Notes: a model not told the origin generated them from the letters alone. A stretch of 64,000 nt of DNA from Jannaschia sp. GRR-S6-38 (GCF_029853695.1 NZ_CP122537.1:2191501-2255500), one strand, 5' to 3'. Counted from the first letter of the stretch, positions 53,757-64,000 are shown. Numbers and translations are program-made.

Positions 53757-54127
53757 GAACCCTGATGCTGATCGCAATGCTGGGCCTGGCGGGCTGCGGC
53801 ACGCTGGGCAGCCTGTCCTCGGGCGATTCCGGCCCCTTCCGGGGCGGGTTCCGCGGCGCGTCCAACGAGGTGGACGGCGTGCGGTTCCGCACCCGCGTCA
53901 GCGCGACATCCGAGGATGCGCGCAGCTTCGCGACGGCCACGCGCAGCGCCGGGCGCTCGCTCTCGGGCGCGCTGGAGGCCGGTCGGGTCCGCGCGGTGGA
54001 ATATTGTATCACGCGGTTCGGCGGCTCGGATATCGATTGGGCGCTGGGCCCCGACCGGCCCGTCGAGGAGGTGGCGCTGGACGAGTCGGGCGCGCTGGTC
54101 CTGACCGGGCGCTGCATCACGCGCTGA
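53753..54127 (+). CDS. Hypothetical lipoprotein
   Basis: 124-residue precursor with lipobox LAGC (C15, MLIAMLGLAGCGTLGSL). The mature part has two cysteines (VEYCITRFG and LTGRCITR, the final residues) and a strand-rich segment (FRTRVSATSEDARSFATATR). It is joined to the previous gene by a four-base overlap. Family unknown. Confidence 0.75.
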   Translation: MRTLMLIAMLGLAGCGTLGSLSSGDSGPFRGGFRGASNEVDGVRFRTRVSATSEDARSFATATRSAGRSLSGALEAGRVRAVEYCITRFGGSDIDWALGPDRPVEEVALDESGALVLTGRCITR

Positions 54128-54234
54128 CGGCACGGACCCGCCGCGACGTGCGGTGACGGGCCCGCGCTATTGAATGACGGGGGCGGGCGGACCCATGTGA
54201 CGGGCCATCCCAGCCCGACCCCGGAGACGCCTGC

Positions 54235-54627
54235 ATGTCCCTTCGCCCGCTCGCCGCCGCCCTGATCCTCGCCGCCTCGCCCGCGCTGGCCGGGCTTGAG
54301 CAGGAGCCCCGCATCACCGAAGGCCTGATCAATGTCGGCATCGCCTACGAGATCAGCGAAATCTGCCCCAACATCGACGCGCGCACCTTTCGCGGGCTGC
54401 GCTACCTGCTGGCGCTGAAGGCGGCGGCGCGGGACCTCGGCTATTCGGCCGCCGAGGTGGATGCCTTCATCGACGACGATGCCGCGAAGGACCGGCTGGA
54501 GGCGATCGCGCGCGAGCGGCTGGCGCGTCTTGGCGCGGGCCCCGGCGACGTCGCGGCCCATTGCCGCGTCGGGGTGGAACAGGTCGCGAAGGACACGCAA
54601 ATAGGTCGTCTGCTGAGCCCGCGATAA
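54235..54627 (+). CDS. Secreted protein, DUF5333-like
   Basis: 130-residue precursor with signal peptide (LAAALILAASPALAGLEQ). The mature part has IAYEISEICPNIDARTFRGL, an all-helical core with LGYSAAEVDAFIDDDAAKDR, and a second cysteine in VAAHCRVGVEQ. I recall this pattern as DUF5333 near the nuo genes of Rhodobacterales, from memory. The two cysteines may be disulphide-bonded. A 107-bp gap separates it from the lipoprotein gene. Confidence 0.78.
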   Translation: MSLRPLAAALILAASPALAGLEQEPRITEGLINVGIAYEISEICPNIDARTFRGLRYLLALKAAARDLGYSAAEVDAFIDDDAAKDRLEAIARERLARLGAGPGDVAAHCRVGVEQVAKDTQIGRLLSPR

Positions 54628-54705
54628 ACGTGGGCCGCGGTTCTGGTCACCGCCCGTCGGGGGGGCTAGAACCCATCCCGAAGGACGAACGCGGAGCGAC
54701 CTGCC

Positions 54706-56718
54706 ATGGCCGACCTCAAGAAGATCGTGATCGACGGGACCGAAGTCGAGGTCCCGCCGGAGATGACGCTGATCCAGGCCTGCGAGCAGGCCGGAATCGA
54801 GATTCCGCGCTTCTGCTATCACGAACGGCTGTCGATCGCCGGCAATTGCCGGATGTGCCTGGTCGAGGTCGTGGGCGGCCCGCCGAAGCCCGCCGCCTCC
54901 TGCGCGATGCAGGTCCGCGACCTGCGCCCCGGCAAGGATGGCGAGCCGCCGGTGGTCAAGACCAACAGCCCGATGGTCAAGAAGGCCCGCGAGGGGGTGA
55001 TGGAGTTCCTGCTCATCAACCACCCGCTCGACTGCCCGATCTGCGACCAGGGCGGCGAATGCGACCTGCAGGACCAGGCGATGGCCTATGGCGTCGATTT
55101 CTCGCGCTACCGCGAGCCCAAGCGCGCCGCGGTGGACCTGGATCTCGGCCCGCTGGTCGAAACGCATATGACGCGCTGCATCTCCTGCACCCGCTGCGTC
55201 CGCTTCACCACCGAGGTCGCGGGCATCACCCAGATGGGCCAGATCGGCCGCGGCGAGGATAGCGAGATCACGTCCTATCTGGGCGAGACGCTGAAATCGA
55301 ACCTGCAGGGCAACATCATCGACCTGTGCCCGGTGGGCGCGCTGGTCTCGAAGCCCTATGCCTTCACCGCCCGCCCCTGGGAGCTGACGAAGACCGAGAC
55401 GGTGGACGTGATGGACGCGCAGGGCGCCTCGATCCGCGTCGATACGAAGGGCCGCGAAGTGATGCGCATCCTGCCGCGCAACCATGACGGCACCAACGAG
55501 GAATGGATCAGCGACAAGACCCGCTTCGTGTGGGACGGGCTGCGCCGCCAGCGGTTGGACCGGCCCTATATCCGCGAGAACGGCAAGCTGCGCCCGGCGA
55601 GCTGGCCCGAGGCGCTGGATGCCGCGGCCGCCGCGATGAAGGACCGCAAGCTGGCGGGCCTCGTGGGCGACCTGGCCCCGGTCGAGGCCGCCTTCGCGCT
55701 GCGCAAGCTGATGGACGCGATGGGCGGGGTCACCGAATGCCGCACCGACGGCGCGAAGCTGCCCGCGGGCGACCGGGCGGGCTATGTCGGCACCGCCGCG
55801 ATCGAGGATATCGACGCCGCCCGCCGCATCGTCCTGATCGGCACCAACCCCGCGGTGGAGGCGCCCGTGCTCAACGCGCGCATCCGCAAGGCCTGGCTGC
55901 GCGGCGCCGACGTCTCGGTGATCGGGCAGGGCGCCGACCTGACCTATGACTACGCGCATCTGGGCGAGGGCCGCGAGGCGCTGTTCGAGCTCGTGGCGCA
56001 GGCCGAAGAAAGCGACGTCCCCGCGCTGGTGATCGTCGGCATGGGCGCGCTGCGCGGTGCGGACGGCGCGGATGTGCTGGCCAATGCCCGCGCACTGGCC
56101 GACGCGATGGGTGCGGGGCTTCTGGTGCTGCACACCGCCGCGGGCCGCGTCGGCGCGATGGACGCGGGCGCGACCTGTGCGGGCGGCATCGCCGAGGCGC
56201 TGGAGGCGGAGGCGATCTACAATCTCGGGGCCGACGAGATCGAGATCCCCGCCGGGCCCTTCGTGATCTACCAGGGCAGCCATGGCGACCGCGGCGCGCA
56301 TCGTGCCGACATCATCCTGCCGAGCGCCGCCTGGACCGAGGAGCAGGGCCTGTTCGTCAACACCGAAGGGCGCCCGCAACTAGCGCTGCGCTCGGGCTTC
56401 GCGCCCGGCGAGGCGAAGGAGAACTGGGCGATCCTGCGGGCTCTGTCGGCGGAGGCGGGCTACCAGCTGCCCTTCGACACGCTGGCGCAGCTGCGCCGCG
56501 GGCTGATCGAGACCGCGCCGGAACTGGCCGAGATCGACGCCGTGCCGGAGAACAAGCCGCAGCCGCTGGGCGAGGTCCCCAAGCTGGGCACCGGGGCCTT
56601 CGAGGCGGCGCTGGGCGATTTCTACCTGACCAACCCGATCGCGCGGGCCTCGCAGCTGATGGCGGAACTGTCGCAGATCGCCGCCGGCCGCGACCCGCAG
56701 CCCATCGCGGCGGAGTGA
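54706..56718 (+). CDS. nuoG: NADH-quinone oxidoreductase subunit G
   Basis: 670-residue subunit with three iron-sulfur clusters. The N1b [2Fe-2S] ligands are C37, C48, C51 and C66. The N5 cluster uses H106, C110, C113 and C119 ([14 protein letters not shown]). The N4 cluster uses C158, C161, C164 (CISCTRC) and C208. The C-terminal part is molybdopterin oxidoreductase-like but has no molybdenum ligand. The N7 cluster motif seen in E. coli is absent, as in Paracoccus-like enzymes. Confidence 0.96.
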   Translation: MADLKKIVIDGTEVEVPPEMTLIQACEQAGIEIPRFCYHERLSIAGNCRMCLVEVVGGPPKPAASCAMQVRDLRPGKDGEPPVVKTNSPMVKKAREGVMEFLLINHPLDCPICDQGGECDLQDQAMAYGVDFSRYREPKRAAVDLDLGPLVETHMTRCISCTRCVRFTTEVAGITQMGQIGRGEDSEITSYLGETLKSNLQGNIIDLCPVGALVSKPYAFTARPWELTKTETVDVMDAQGASIRVDTKGREVMRILPRNHDGTNEEWISDKTRFVWDGLRRQRLDRPYIRENGKLRPASWPEALDAAAAAMKDRKLAGLVGDLAPVEAAFALRKLMDAMGGVTECRTDGAKLPAGDRAGYVGTAAIEDIDAARRIVLIGTNPAVEAPVLNARIRKAWLRGADVSVIGQGADLTYDYAHLGEGREALFELVAQAEESDVPALVIVGMGALRGADGADVLANARALADAMGAGLLVLHTAAGRVGAMDAGATCAGGIAEALEAEAIYNLGADEIEIPAGPFVIYQGSHGDRGAHRADIILPSAAWTEEQGLFVNTEGRPQLALRSGFAPGEAKENWAILRALSAEAGYQLPFDTLAQLRRGLIETAPELAEIDAVPENKPQPLGEVPKLGTGAFEAALGDFYLTNPIARASQLMAELSQIAAGRDPQPIAAE

Positions 56719-57110
56719 TGCGCGCGCCCGGTGCGGCGCTTCTGGCCGGCCTCGCGCTGGCCGCCTGCCAGGCCGAGGAGCGGCCCGTGGTCGAGGTCTT
56801 CCGGCCCGAGTATCGCGGGGTCGAGACGCGGCTGCTCGAGGGCGATCTGGTCGAGTTCCGGGTCGCCATGGCCGGCGCGCGGGACGGGCAGGATGTGCTG
56901 GACTATGCCGAATGCGCCGCGGCGCAATACGCGCTGATCCGGGGCTTCGGATTTGCGCGCCAGGTGCGGACAAACGTGAGCGAAGAGGGTGGCGTTTGGC
57001 GCGCGGATGCGATTTACACCGTGTCGCCGGCGGTCCCCCGGGGACTGAGAACGATTGATGCCGAAGTGGCGGTTGAGAACTGCCGCGAACGGGGCATCCC
57101 GACCGTATGA
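56718..57110 (+). CDS. Hypothetical lipoprotein
   Basis: 130-residue precursor with lipobox LAAC (C16, GLALAACQAEER). The mature part is strand-rich (VVEVFRPEYRGVETRLLEGD, LVEFRVAMAGARDGQ) and has two further cysteines (YAECAAAQY and VENCRERG). It shares its first base with the nuoG stop and ends 9 bp before nuoH. The codons towards the 3' end are less G/C-rich. Family unknown. Confidence 0.78.
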   Translation: MRAPGAALLAGLALAACQAEERPVVEVFRPEYRGVETRLLEGDLVEFRVAMAGARDGQDVLDYAECAAAQYALIRGFGFARQVRTNVSEEGGVWRADAIYTVSPAVPRGLRTIDAEVAVENCRERGIPTV

Positions 57111-57119
57111 GGACGTGAC

Positions 57120-58166
57120 ATGGCAGAGTTTCTGGCATCACCGGCGGGCATCGGCCTGACGATCCTGGCGCAGTGCCTCGCGGTGATCGCCTTCGTGATG
57201 ATCTCGCTGCTGTTCCTGGTCTATGGCGACCGCAAGGTCTGGGCGGCGGTGCAGATGCGGCGCGGGCCCAATGTCGTGGGCGTGTTCGGCCTGCTGCAGA
57301 CCGTGGCCGACGCGCTGAAATACGTGGTCAAGGAAATCGTCATCCCCGCCGGTGCCGACCGCACGGTCTTCCTGCTGGCCCCGCTCATCAGCTTCGTGCT
57401 GGCGGTGATCGCCTGGGCGGTGATCCCGTTCTCGGACACCTGGGTCCTGGCCGATATCAACGTGGCCATCCTCTACGTCTTCGCCGTCTCGTCGCTCGAG
57501 GTCTACGGCGTGATCATGGGCGGCTGGGCCTCGAACTCGAAATACCCCTTCCTCGGGAGCTTGCGCTCGGCCGCGCAGATGATTTCCTACGAGGTGTCGA
57601 TCGGCCTGATCATCATCGGGGTGATCCTGTCGACGGGCTCGCTCAATTTCGGCGACATCGTGCGCGCGCAGGACACCGGCTGGGGCTTCTTCGGTTGGTA
57701 CTGGCTGCCGCACCTGCCGATGGTGTTCCTGTTCTTCATCTCGGCGCTGGCCGAGACGAACCGTCCGCCCTTCGACCTGCCGGAGGCGGAGTCGGAATTG
57801 GTCGCGGGCTACCAGGTCGAGTACTCCTCGACGCCCTTCCTTCTGTTCATGGCGGGCGAGTACATCGCGATCTTCCTGATGTGCGCGCTGATCAGCCTGC
57901 TGTTCTTCGGCGGCTGGCTGTCGCCCGTGCCCTTCCTGCCGGACGGGCCGCTCTGGATGGTCGCGAAGATGGCGTTCTTCTTCTTCCTCTTCGCGATGGT
58001 GAAGGCGATCGTGCCGCGCTACCGCTACGACCAGCTGATGCGACTGGGCTGGAAGGTGTTCCTGCCTTTCTCGCTGGCCTGGGTCGTGATCGTGGCGTTC
58101 CTGGCGAAATTCGAGGTGCTCGGGGGCTTCTGGGCACGCTTCTCCGACATGGGGGTGATGGGATGA
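57120..58166 (+). CDS. nuoH: NADH-quinone oxidoreductase subunit H
   Basis: 348-residue membrane subunit that forms the quinone channel with NuoB/D. Eight or nine helices. The conserved loop [20 protein letters not shown] (residues 219-238) carries the acidic chain typical of ND1. The final helices read [23 protein letters not shown] at 57120 follows TGAGGACGTGAC. Confidence 0.97.
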   Translation: MAEFLASPAGIGLTILAQCLAVIAFVMISLLFLVYGDRKVWAAVQMRRGPNVVGVFGLLQTVADALKYVVKEIVIPAGADRTVFLLAPLISFVLAVIAWAVIPFSDTWVLADINVAILYVFAVSSLEVYGVIMGGWASNSKYPFLGSLRSAAQMISYEVSIGLIIIGVILSTGSLNFGDIVRAQDTGWGFFGWYWLPHLPMVFLFFISALAETNRPPFDLPEAESELVAGYQVEYSSTPFLLFMAGEYIAIFLMCALISLLFFGGWLSPVPFLPDGPLWMVAKMAFFFFLFAMVKAIVPRYRYDQLMRLGWKVFLPFSLAWVVIVAFLAKFEVLGGFWARFSDMGVMG

Positions 58167-58657
58167 CGCAGATCGACTGGAACCGTTCGGTCAAGTATTT
58201 CCTGCTGGCCGATATGTGGCAGGGCATGAAGCTGGGGCTGAAGTATTTCTTCGCGCCCAAGGTCACGCTGAATTATCCGCACGAGAAGGGCCCGCTGTCG
58301 CCCCGCTTCCGCGGCGAGCACGCCCTGCGCCGATATCCCAACGGCGAGGAGCGCTGCATCGCGTGCAAGCTCTGCGAGGCGATCTGCCCGGCGCAGGCCA
58401 TCACCATCGATGCCGAACCGCGCGAGGACGGCTCGCGCCGCACGACGCGCTACGACATCGACATGACGAAATGCATCTATTGCGGCTTCTGCCAGGAGGC
58501 CTGCCCGGTGGATGCGATCGTGGAGGGTCCGAATTTCGAGTTCGCGACCGAGACCCGCGAGGAGATGTTCTACGACAAGGAGAAGCTCCTGGCGAATGGC
58601 GAGCGCTGGGAAGCGCTGATCGCCAAGAACATCGAGCTGGACGCGCCCTACCGATGA
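58163..58657 (+). CDS. nuoI: NADH-quinone oxidoreductase subunit I
   Basis: 164-residue peripheral subunit carrying clusters N6a and N6b. The two ferredoxin motifs are C65, C68, C71, C75 ([12 protein letters not shown]) and C104, C107, C110, C114 ([12 protein letters not shown]). It overlaps nuoH and the next gene by four bases each. Confidence 0.97.
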   Translation: MTQIDWNRSVKYFLLADMWQGMKLGLKYFFAPKVTLNYPHEKGPLSPRFRGEHALRRYPNGEERCIACKLCEAICPAQAITIDAEPREDGSRRTTRYDIDMTKCIYCGFCQEACPVDAIVEGPNFEFATETREEMFYDKEKLLANGERWEALIAKNIELDAPYR

Positions 58658-59049
58658 GCGACGCGAAGAACCCCTTCGAGCTCTGGATGAGCCACATGCA
58701 GGACATGGCGAAGGCCGTGAACCCTGCGCTCGAGAGCTTCACGCCGCAGGGCTTCGAAAAGCTGTGGCCGACGATGCCCGGCGAGGTCATGGAGCAGTTC
58801 ATGGGCAAGGGGCTGAATCCCGAGGGCCTGGACGCCAAGACCAAGATGCTGCTGACGCTGGCCGGCCTGACGGTACTGGGCGCGCAGGCCGAGGCGCAGG
58901 TCCGCCTGACCGTCCGCCAGGCGGTCGAGCAGGGCGCGACCAAGCAGGAGATCGCCGAGACGATCGGCCTGATGGGCCTGTTCGGCGGGCTGCCGGCGAT
59001 GAACAAGGCGATGACCCTCGCCAACGAGGTTCTGGAGGACGAGGCATGA
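58654..59049 (+). CDS. Carboxymuconolactone decarboxylase-like protein without cysteines
   Basis: 131-residue helical protein. The C-terminal half ([40 protein letters not shown]) has the CMD/AhpD fold, but the CxxC redox motif of AhpD is replaced by AQAEAQ. The N-terminal helix is amphipathic ([18 protein letters not shown]). It lies between nuoI and nuoJ with four-base overlaps on both sides. It may be an assembly or structural factor; unproven. Confidence 0.75.
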   Translation: MSDAKNPFELWMSHMQDMAKAVNPALESFTPQGFEKLWPTMPGEVMEQFMGKGLNPEGLDAKTKMLLTLAGLTVLGAQAEAQVRLTVRQAVEQGATKQEIAETIGLMGLFGGLPAMNKAMTLANEVLEDEA

Positions 59050-59660
59050 GCGTTCTGGATTTCGCCTTCTACCTCTTCGCCGTCCTGACCGTCTCGGGCG
59101 GGCTGATGACCGTGGTGTCGCGCAACCCGGTCCATTCGGTGCTGTGGCTGATCCTGACCTTCCTGTCGACGGCGGGCCTGTTCGTTCTGATCGGCGCAGA
59201 ATTCGTCGCGATGCTCTTGGTCATCGTCTATGTCGGCGCGGTCGCGGTGCTGTTCCTCTTCGTGGTGATGATGCTCGATATCGACTTCGCCGAGCTGAAG
59301 GCCGAGATGGCCAAATACGTGCCGCTGGCCGGGCTGATCGGGATCGTGCTGCTGATGCAGCTGGTCATCGCCTACGGCGTCTGGGAAGTGGCCGAGGGCG
59401 TCGTCGTGGCCGAGAACCTGCGCAGCGTGATCCCGACGGCCGAGCTGAACACCGCCGCGCTGGGCCTGATCCTCTATGACGACTATTTCCTGATGTTCCA
59501 GCTCGCCGGGCTGATCCTGCTGGTCGCGATGATCGGGGCCATCGCCCTGACGCTGCGCCACCGGAAGGACGTCAAGCGCCAGAACGTGCTGCACCAGATG
59601 TGGCGCGATCCGGCCAAGGCGATGAAGGTCACCGACGTGAAGCCCGGTCAGGGCCTGTAG
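59046..59660 (+). CDS. nuoJ: NADH-quinone oxidoreductase subunit J
   Basis: 204-residue membrane subunit with five helices. The third helix, with the pi-bulge seen in ND6, is the conserved segment [20 protein letters not shown] (residues 53-72). The C-terminal tail is basic ([19 protein letters not shown]). A 23-codon gene follows. Confidence 0.96.
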   Translation: MSVLDFAFYLFAVLTVSGGLMTVVSRNPVHSVLWLILTFLSTAGLFVLIGAEFVAMLLVIVYVGAVAVLFLFVVMMLDIDFAELKAEMAKYVPLAGLIGIVLLMQLVIAYGVWEVAEGVVVAENLRSVIPTAELNTAALGLILYDDYFLMFQLAGLILLVAMIGAIALTLRHRKDVKRQNVLHQMWRDPAKAMKVTDVKPGQGL

Positions 59661-59672
59661 AGGGGAAGGGCC

Positions 59673-59744
59673 ATGTCCCGCACCACAATCATCATCATCA
59701 TCGTCCTGCTGATCATCCTGCTGGGCGGCTACTCGTTCATCTGA
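59673..59744 (+). CDS. Very small membrane peptide between nuoJ and nuoK
   Basis: 23-residue frame starting [19 protein letters not shown] and ending YSFI. It is one uninterrupted membrane helix after a short polar start. AGGGGAAGGG ends two bases before the ATG, a good ribosome binding site, and the frame fills the gap between nuoJ and nuoK. It resembles in kind the single-helix supernumerary subunits of complex I. It is too short for most gene finders. Confidence 0.65.
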   Translation: MSRTTIIIIIVLLIILLGGYSFI

Positions 59745-59802
59745 GCGGGACACGGAACGACGAAACGGGGCCGGGCAAGACGCCCCGACGGAAGGGACGC
59801 GA

Positions 59803-60108
59803 ATGATCGGACTGGAACATTACCTGACCGTGGCGGCGGCGCTGTTCGTCATCGGCATCTTCGGCATCTTCCTGAACCGGAAGAACGTCATCATCATCCT
59901 GATGTCGATCGAGCTGATGCTGCTGGCGGTGAACATCAACTTCGTCGCCTTCTCCGGCTTCCTGGGCGATCTGACGGGGCAGGTCTTCACGCTGTTCGTG
60001 CTGACCGTGGCCGCCGCCGAGGCCGCCATCGGCCTGGCGATCCTCGTGTGCTTCTTCCGCAACCGCGGCACCATCGACGTCGAAGACGTCAACGTGATGA
60101 AGGGCTGA
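59803..60108 (+). CDS. nuoK: NADH-quinone oxidoreductase subunit K
   Basis: 101-residue membrane subunit with three helices. The conserved glutamates in [18 protein letters not shown] and [18 protein letters not shown], both needed for proton pumping, are present. GGAAGGGA precedes the ATG. Confidence 0.97.
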   Translation: MIGLEHYLTVAAALFVIGIFGIFLNRKNVIIILMSIELMLLAVNINFVAFSGFLGDLTGQVFTLFVLTVAAAEAAIGLAILVCFFRNRGTIDVEDVNVMKG

Positions 60109-60112
60109 GCCG

Positions 60113-62182
60113 ATGGAGACGATCATCCTCTTCGCGCCGTTGGTCGGCGCGCTGATCTGCGGCTTCGGCTGGAAGTTCATCGGCGAGACGGCCGCGCTGG
60201 TCACGTCGACGGGCCTTCTGTTCCTGTCGATGCTGCTGTCCTGGATCGTGTTCCTGACCCATGACGGCACGACCGAGGTCGTCCAGATCATGCGCTGGAT
60301 CGAAAGCGGCAGCCTGCTGACCGACTGGGAGATCCGGATGGACCGGCTGACCGCGGTCATGCTGGTGGTGATCACGACGGTCTCGGCGCTCGTGCACCTG
60401 TATTCCTTCGGCTACATGGATCACGACCCGCAATGGCGCGAGGGCGAGACCTACAAGCCGCGCTTCTTCGCCTACCTGTCCTTCTTCACCTTCGCGATGC
60501 TGGCGCTGGTGACGGCGAACAACCTGCTGCAGCTCTTCTTCGGCTGGGAAGGCGTGGGCGTCGCCTCCTACCTGCTGATCGGGTTCTACTGGCGCAAGCC
60601 CTCGGCCGGGGCCGCGGCGATGAAGGCCTTCATCGTCAACCGGGTCGGCGATTTCGGCTTCCTGCTGGGCATCTTCGGGCTGTTCTACCTGACCGACTCG
60701 ATCGACCTGCCGACGATCTTCGCGATGACGCCCGAGATCGCGGAGATGACGATCTCGTTCCTGTGGACCGAGTGGAACGCGGCGAACCTGCTGGCCTTCC
60801 TGATCTTCATCGGCGCGATGGGCAAATCGGCGCAGCTCTTCCTGCACACCTGGCTGCCCGACGCGATGGAGGGCCCGACCCCCGTCTCGGCGCTGATCCA
60901 TGCCGCCACGATGGTGACGGCGGGCGTGTTCCTGGTCTGCCGCATGTCGCCGCTGATCGAATACGCGCCGACGGCGGCGGGCATCGTCGTCGCGGTGGGC
61001 GCGGCATCGGCCTTCGTGGCGGCGACGATCGGGCTGGTGCAGAACGACATCAAGCGCGTGATCGCCTATTCGACCATGTCGCAGCTGGGCTACATGTTCG
61101 TGGCCGCGGGGGTGGGCGCCTATTCGGTCGCGATGTTCCACCTCTTCACCCACGCCTTCTTCAAGGCGATGCTGTTCCTCGGCGCGGGCTCGGTCATCCA
61201 CGCGATGCATCACGAGCAGGACATGCGGAACTACGGCGGGCTGCGCACCAAGATCCCCTACACCTTCTGGGCGATGATGGTCGGCACGCTGGCCATCACC
61301 GGCGTCGGCATCCCGCTGACCCATATCGGCTTCGCGGGCTTCCTGTCGAAGGACGCGGTGATCGAGACCGCCTTCATCGGCAGCCAGGGCGCCTTCTGGG
61401 CCCTGGTGATCGCAGCGGCCTTCACCAGCTTCTACAGCTGGCGGCTGATGTTTTTGACCTTCTTCGGCAAGCCGCGCGGCGACAAGCACACCCATGAGCA
61501 CGCGCATGAGAGCCCGGCCGTCATGACCATCCCGCTGGCCGCGCTGGCGGTGGGCTCGGTCTTCGCGGGCATGGTGTTCTACGGGCCGTTCTTCGGCAGC
61601 CAGGCGCAGGTCGATCGCTATTTCGGCATCAGCCAGCACGCCGCCGTCGATCACGGCGCGCCGCTGGTCGAGGACGGGCATGGCGAGGACGCGGGCGAGG
61701 GCGAATACGGCGAGCGTCCGGAACAGGTGCCGGGCGAGGGCGCGATCTTCATCGGCCCCGAGAACCACGTGATCCACGACGCCCACGAGGTGCCGAAATG
61801 GGTCAAGGTCTCGCCCTTCGTGGCGATGCTGCTGGGCCTGTTCACGGCGTGGATATTCTACATCCGCATGCCCAGCCTGCCGCGGCAATGGGCCGAGAAC
61901 CTGGCCCCGCTCTACCGCTTCCTCCTCAACAAGTGGTATTTCGACGAGATCTACGACGCGGTCTTCGTGAAGGGCGCCAAGGCGATCGGCCGCTTCTTCT
62001 GGCGGCGGGGCGACGGCAACGCCATCGACGGCACGATCAACGGCGTGGCGATGGGCGCGGTGCCGTTCTTCACCCGCGCGCTGAACCGGGCGCAGTCGGG
62101 ATACCTCTTCCATTACGCCTTCGCGATGGTGATCGGGATCGTTGTCCTGATCACCTGGATGACCATCGCGTCGGGGAGCTGA
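60113..62182 (+). CDS. nuoL: NADH-quinone oxidoreductase subunit L
   Basis: 689-residue antiporter-like subunit. E146 ([15 protein letters not shown]) and the lysine of [19 protein letters not shown] mark the proton path. A loop near residue 460 is rich in His ([11 protein letters not shown]). The C-terminal arm with the long lateral helix ([20 protein letters not shown]) is complete. Homologous to MrpA at the other end of the window. Confidence 0.97.
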   Translation: METIILFAPLVGALICGFGWKFIGETAALVTSTGLLFLSMLLSWIVFLTHDGTTEVVQIMRWIESGSLLTDWEIRMDRLTAVMLVVITTVSALVHLYSFGYMDHDPQWREGETYKPRFFAYLSFFTFAMLALVTANNLLQLFFGWEGVGVASYLLIGFYWRKPSAGAAAMKAFIVNRVGDFGFLLGIFGLFYLTDSIDLPTIFAMTPEIAEMTISFLWTEWNAANLLAFLIFIGAMGKSAQLFLHTWLPDAMEGPTPVSALIHAATMVTAGVFLVCRMSPLIEYAPTAAGIVVAVGAASAFVAATIGLVQNDIKRVIAYSTMSQLGYMFVAAGVGAYSVAMFHLFTHAFFKAMLFLGAGSVIHAMHHEQDMRNYGGLRTKIPYTFWAMMVGTLAITGVGIPLTHIGFAGFLSKDAVIETAFIGSQGAFWALVIAAAFTSFYSWRLMFLTFFGKPRGDKHTHEHAHESPAVMTIPLAALAVGSVFAGMVFYGPFFGSQAQVDRYFGISQHAAVDHGAPLVEDGHGEDAGEGEYGERPEQVPGEGAIFIGPENHVIHDAHEVPKWVKVSPFVAMLLGLFTAWIFYIRMPSLPRQWAENLAPLYRFLLNKWYFDEIYDAVFVKGAKAIGRFFWRRGDGNAIDGTINGVAMGAVPFFTRALNRAQSGYLFHYAFAMVIGIVVLITWMTIASGS

Positions 62183-62191
62183 GACGGATCC

Positions 62192-63739
62192 ATGGACAAC
62201 CTGCTTTCCATCATCACCTTCACGCCCCTGATCGCGGCGCTGATCCTCGCGCTGTTCCTGCGCGGCGACGACGCGGCCGCGCAGCGCAACGCCAAGTGGC
62301 TGGCGCTGGGCGCGACGGGCTTCACCTTCATCGTCTCGCTGTTCCTGCTGGCCGGGTTCGAGCCCGAGAACACCGGCTTCCAGTTCGTCGAGGAGCGCGC
62401 CTGGATCGCGGGCCTGACCTACAAGATGGGCGTGGACGGGATCTCGGTCCTCTTCGTGATGCTGACGACCTTCCTGATGCCCATCGTGATCGCGTCCTGC
62501 TGGGACGTGACGCACCGGGTGAAGGATTACATGGTCGCCTTCCTGCTGCTCGAGACGCTGATGATCGGCGTCTTCGTCGCGCTGGACCTGATCCTGTTCT
62601 ACCTGTTCTTCGAGGCGGGCCTGATCCCGATGTTCCTGATCATCGGGATCTGGGGCGGCAAGGACCGTATCTACGCGTCGTTCAAGTTCTTCCTCTACAC
62701 GCTTCTGGGCTCGGTCCTGATGCTGGTGGCGATGATCGCCATGTATCTGGAAGCGGGCACCACCGACATCCCGACGCTTCTCGCGCATGAGTTCTCCTTC
62801 GCGCCGCTGAACGTGCTGGGCGTCAACATCGTGGGCGGGATGCAGACGCTTCTGTGGCTCGCCTTCTTTGCCAGCTTCGCGGTCAAGATGCCGATGTGGC
62901 CGGTGCACACCTGGCTGCCCGACGCCCACGTCCAGGCGCCCACCGCGGGCTCGGTCGTGCTGGCGGCGATCCTGCTGAAGATGGGCGGCTACGGCTTCCT
63001 GCGCTTCTCGCTGCCGATGTTCCCCGTGGGCTCCGAGGTGCTGGGCCCGCTGGTCCTGTGGCTGTCGGCCATCGCCATCGTCTACACCTCGCTCGTCGCG
63101 ATGGTGCAGGAGGACATGAAGAAGCTGATCGCCTATTCCTCGGTCGCGCATATGGGCTTCGTGACCATGGGCATCTTCGCGGCCAACCAGCAGGGCGTGG
63201 ACGGCGCGATCTTCCAGATGCTGAGCCACGGCTTCATCTCGGGCGCGCTCTTCCTCTGCGTGGGCGTGATCTACGACCGGATGCACACCCGCGACATCAC
63301 CGCTTATGGCGGGCTGGTGAACCGGATGCCGGCCTATGCGCTGATCTTCATGCTGTTCACGATGGCCAATGTCGGCCTGCCCGGCACCTCGGGCTTCGTG
63401 GGCGAGTTCCTGACCCTGATGGGCGTCTTCCAGGTCAACACCTGGGTCGCGGTCTTCGCCTGCTCGGGCGTGATCCTGTCGGCGGGTTACGCGCTGTGGC
63501 TCTATCGCCGGGTCGTCTTCGGCGACCTGATCAAGGAGAGCCTGCGCACCATTAAGGACCTGACCGCGCGCGAGAAGGCGATCTTCGCCCCGCTCGTGCT
63601 GTTCACCATTCTTCTGGGCGTCTATCCCGCCCTCGTGACCGACATCATCGGCCCCACCGTGGCCGAGCTGGTCGCCAATTACGACATCGCCACGGCCGAG
63701 ATCGCGTTGCAGAACGCGGTCGCCGGGGCCGATCAATAA
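62192..63739 (+). CDS. nuoM: NADH-quinone oxidoreductase subunit M
   Basis: 515-residue antiporter-like subunit. The conserved glutamate is in [18 protein letters not shown], the lysine in [19 protein letters not shown], and a further lysine in [19 protein letters not shown]. The N-terminus [20 protein letters not shown] is a typical first helix. It starts 10 bp after nuoL. Confidence 0.97.
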   Translation: MDNLLSIITFTPLIAALILALFLRGDDAAAQRNAKWLALGATGFTFIVSLFLLAGFEPENTGFQFVEERAWIAGLTYKMGVDGISVLFVMLTTFLMPIVIASCWDVTHRVKDYMVAFLLLETLMIGVFVALDLILFYLFFEAGLIPMFLIIGIWGGKDRIYASFKFFLYTLLGSVLMLVAMIAMYLEAGTTDIPTLLAHEFSFAPLNVLGVNIVGGMQTLLWLAFFASFAVKMPMWPVHTWLPDAHVQAPTAGSVVLAAILLKMGGYGFLRFSLPMFPVGSEVLGPLVLWLSAIAIVYTSLVAMVQEDMKKLIAYSSVAHMGFVTMGIFAANQQGVDGAIFQMLSHGFISGALFLCVGVIYDRMHTRDITAYGGLVNRMPAYALIFMLFTMANVGLPGTSGFVGEFLTLMGVFQVNTWVAVFACSGVILSAGYALWLYRRVVFGDLIKESLRTIKDLTAREKAIFAPLVLFTILLGVYPALVTDIIGPTVAELVANYDIATAEIALQNAVAGADQ

Positions 63740-63749
63740 GAGGCTTGCC

Positions 63750-64000
63750 ATGAGCGCCGACCTGACCCTGATCCTGCCGGAGATCGTGCTGGCCGTCTTC
63801 GCGATGGCCGCGCTGCTGGCGGCCGTCTACACCACGAAGGACGAGCTGACCCGCCCGCTGACCTGGGCCACCGCCGCCGTTATGGTGGCTGTGGCCTTCT
63901 GGATCGGCGTGTCCTCGGAGGTCGGGACCGGCTTCTCTGACATGATCGTGAAGGACGGCTTCAGCCGCTTCGCGCAGATCACGATCCTGCTCTCGGCCGC
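63750..64000 (+). CDS. nuoN: NADH-quinone oxidoreductase subunit N, partial
   Basis: First 83 codons of the third antiporter-like subunit; it runs off the right edge. The visible start (MSADLTLILPEIVLAVFAMA) and the segment FSDMIVKDGFSRFAQITILL match the NuoN N-terminus. The ATG lies 11 bp after nuoM. Confidence 0.92.
   Translation, partial: MSADLTLILPEIVLAVFAMAALLAAVYTTKDELTRPLTWATAAVMVAVAFWIGVSSEVGTGFSDMIVKDGFSRFAQITILLSA

Noticed and set aside
53569..56379. A 936-codon open frame on the minus strand opposite nuoG and its neighbours
   Set aside because: Low-complexity composition and no motif; nuoG with all cluster ligands is on the other strand.
60089..63751. A 1220-codon open frame on the minus strand opposite nuoK, nuoL and nuoM
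   Set aside because: Its protein is an endless mix of His, Asp, Arg, Gln and Glu without fold, the usual mirror of hydrophobic GC-rich genes. The plus-strand genes have complete conserved motifs.

Overview
The window reads as chromosomal DNA of a high-GC alphaproteobacterium, most likely a member of the Rhodobacteraceae (Rhodobacterales). The support is strongly G/C-biased third codon positions, a Paracoccus/Rhodobacter-style nuo cluster with many interspersed accessory genes, an NuoE with a long C-terminal extension, and small families that I associate with Rhodobacterales (DUF6476-, DUF5337- and DUF5333-like). This is inferred from sequence; I ran no database search. Genes are densely packed, many with 1-11 nt overlaps. 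I saw no rRNA, tRNA, insertion sequence, prophage or CRISPR array.

Layout. 1-4.8 kb (minus strand): Mrp/Mnh cation/proton antiporter genes A, B, C, D and partial E, divergent from an OxyR-like LysR regulator that has no cysteine. 5.9-17.2 kb: a mixed block with an EAL protein, a DJ-1/PfpI protein, two LysR regulators, a fatty acid hydroxylase, an Lrp/LysE pair, rluD, the heat-shock sigma factor rpoH with a recognisable RpoH-type promoter, a DksA-like zinc finger protein and two oxidoreductases. 17.4-32.4 kb: rplY, sseA with an aromatic aminotransferase, a hydratase, a VOC protein, a TauE-type permease, an FMN reductase, an unannotated-looking 43-codon gene with its own terminator, the lgt-midA-pgeF operon, ubiK, threonine aldolase with ycgN and ribF, a PhaJ-like hydratase, a NagD-like phosphatase, a DegT-type aminotransferase and a permuted papain-like hydrolase.

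32.6-43.4 kb: a leucine/isovalerate degradation operon (ivd, mccB, mccA, GST, mvaB, liuC-like hydratase). Together these genes take isovaleryl-CoA to acetoacetate and acetyl-CoA. The operon is interrupted by passengers: a DUF1622 membrane protein, two six-cysteine LprI-like secreted proteins flanking a flavodoxin-like reductase, a membrane protein, an ASCH protein and an orphan of unlike codon use. A 14-bp palindrome suited to a TetR-type operator sits just before ivd. 43.5-45.3 kb holds a lytic transglycosylase and an SH3-domain protein.

45.4 kb to the right edge: the complex I cluster in the order nuoA, B, C, x, D, E, x, x, F, x, x, x, x, G, x, H, I, x, J, x, K, L, M, N(partial), where x marks accessory genes. 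The points most worth checking are the nearly identical helix-hairpin-helix domains at the C-termini of NuoE and the next protein, a 23-residue membrane peptide between nuoJ and nuoK, the cysteine-less OxyR beside the Mrp operon, a 12-bp hairpin that hides the ribosome binding site of the gene after rpoH, and a second RpoH-type promoter in front of ubiK.
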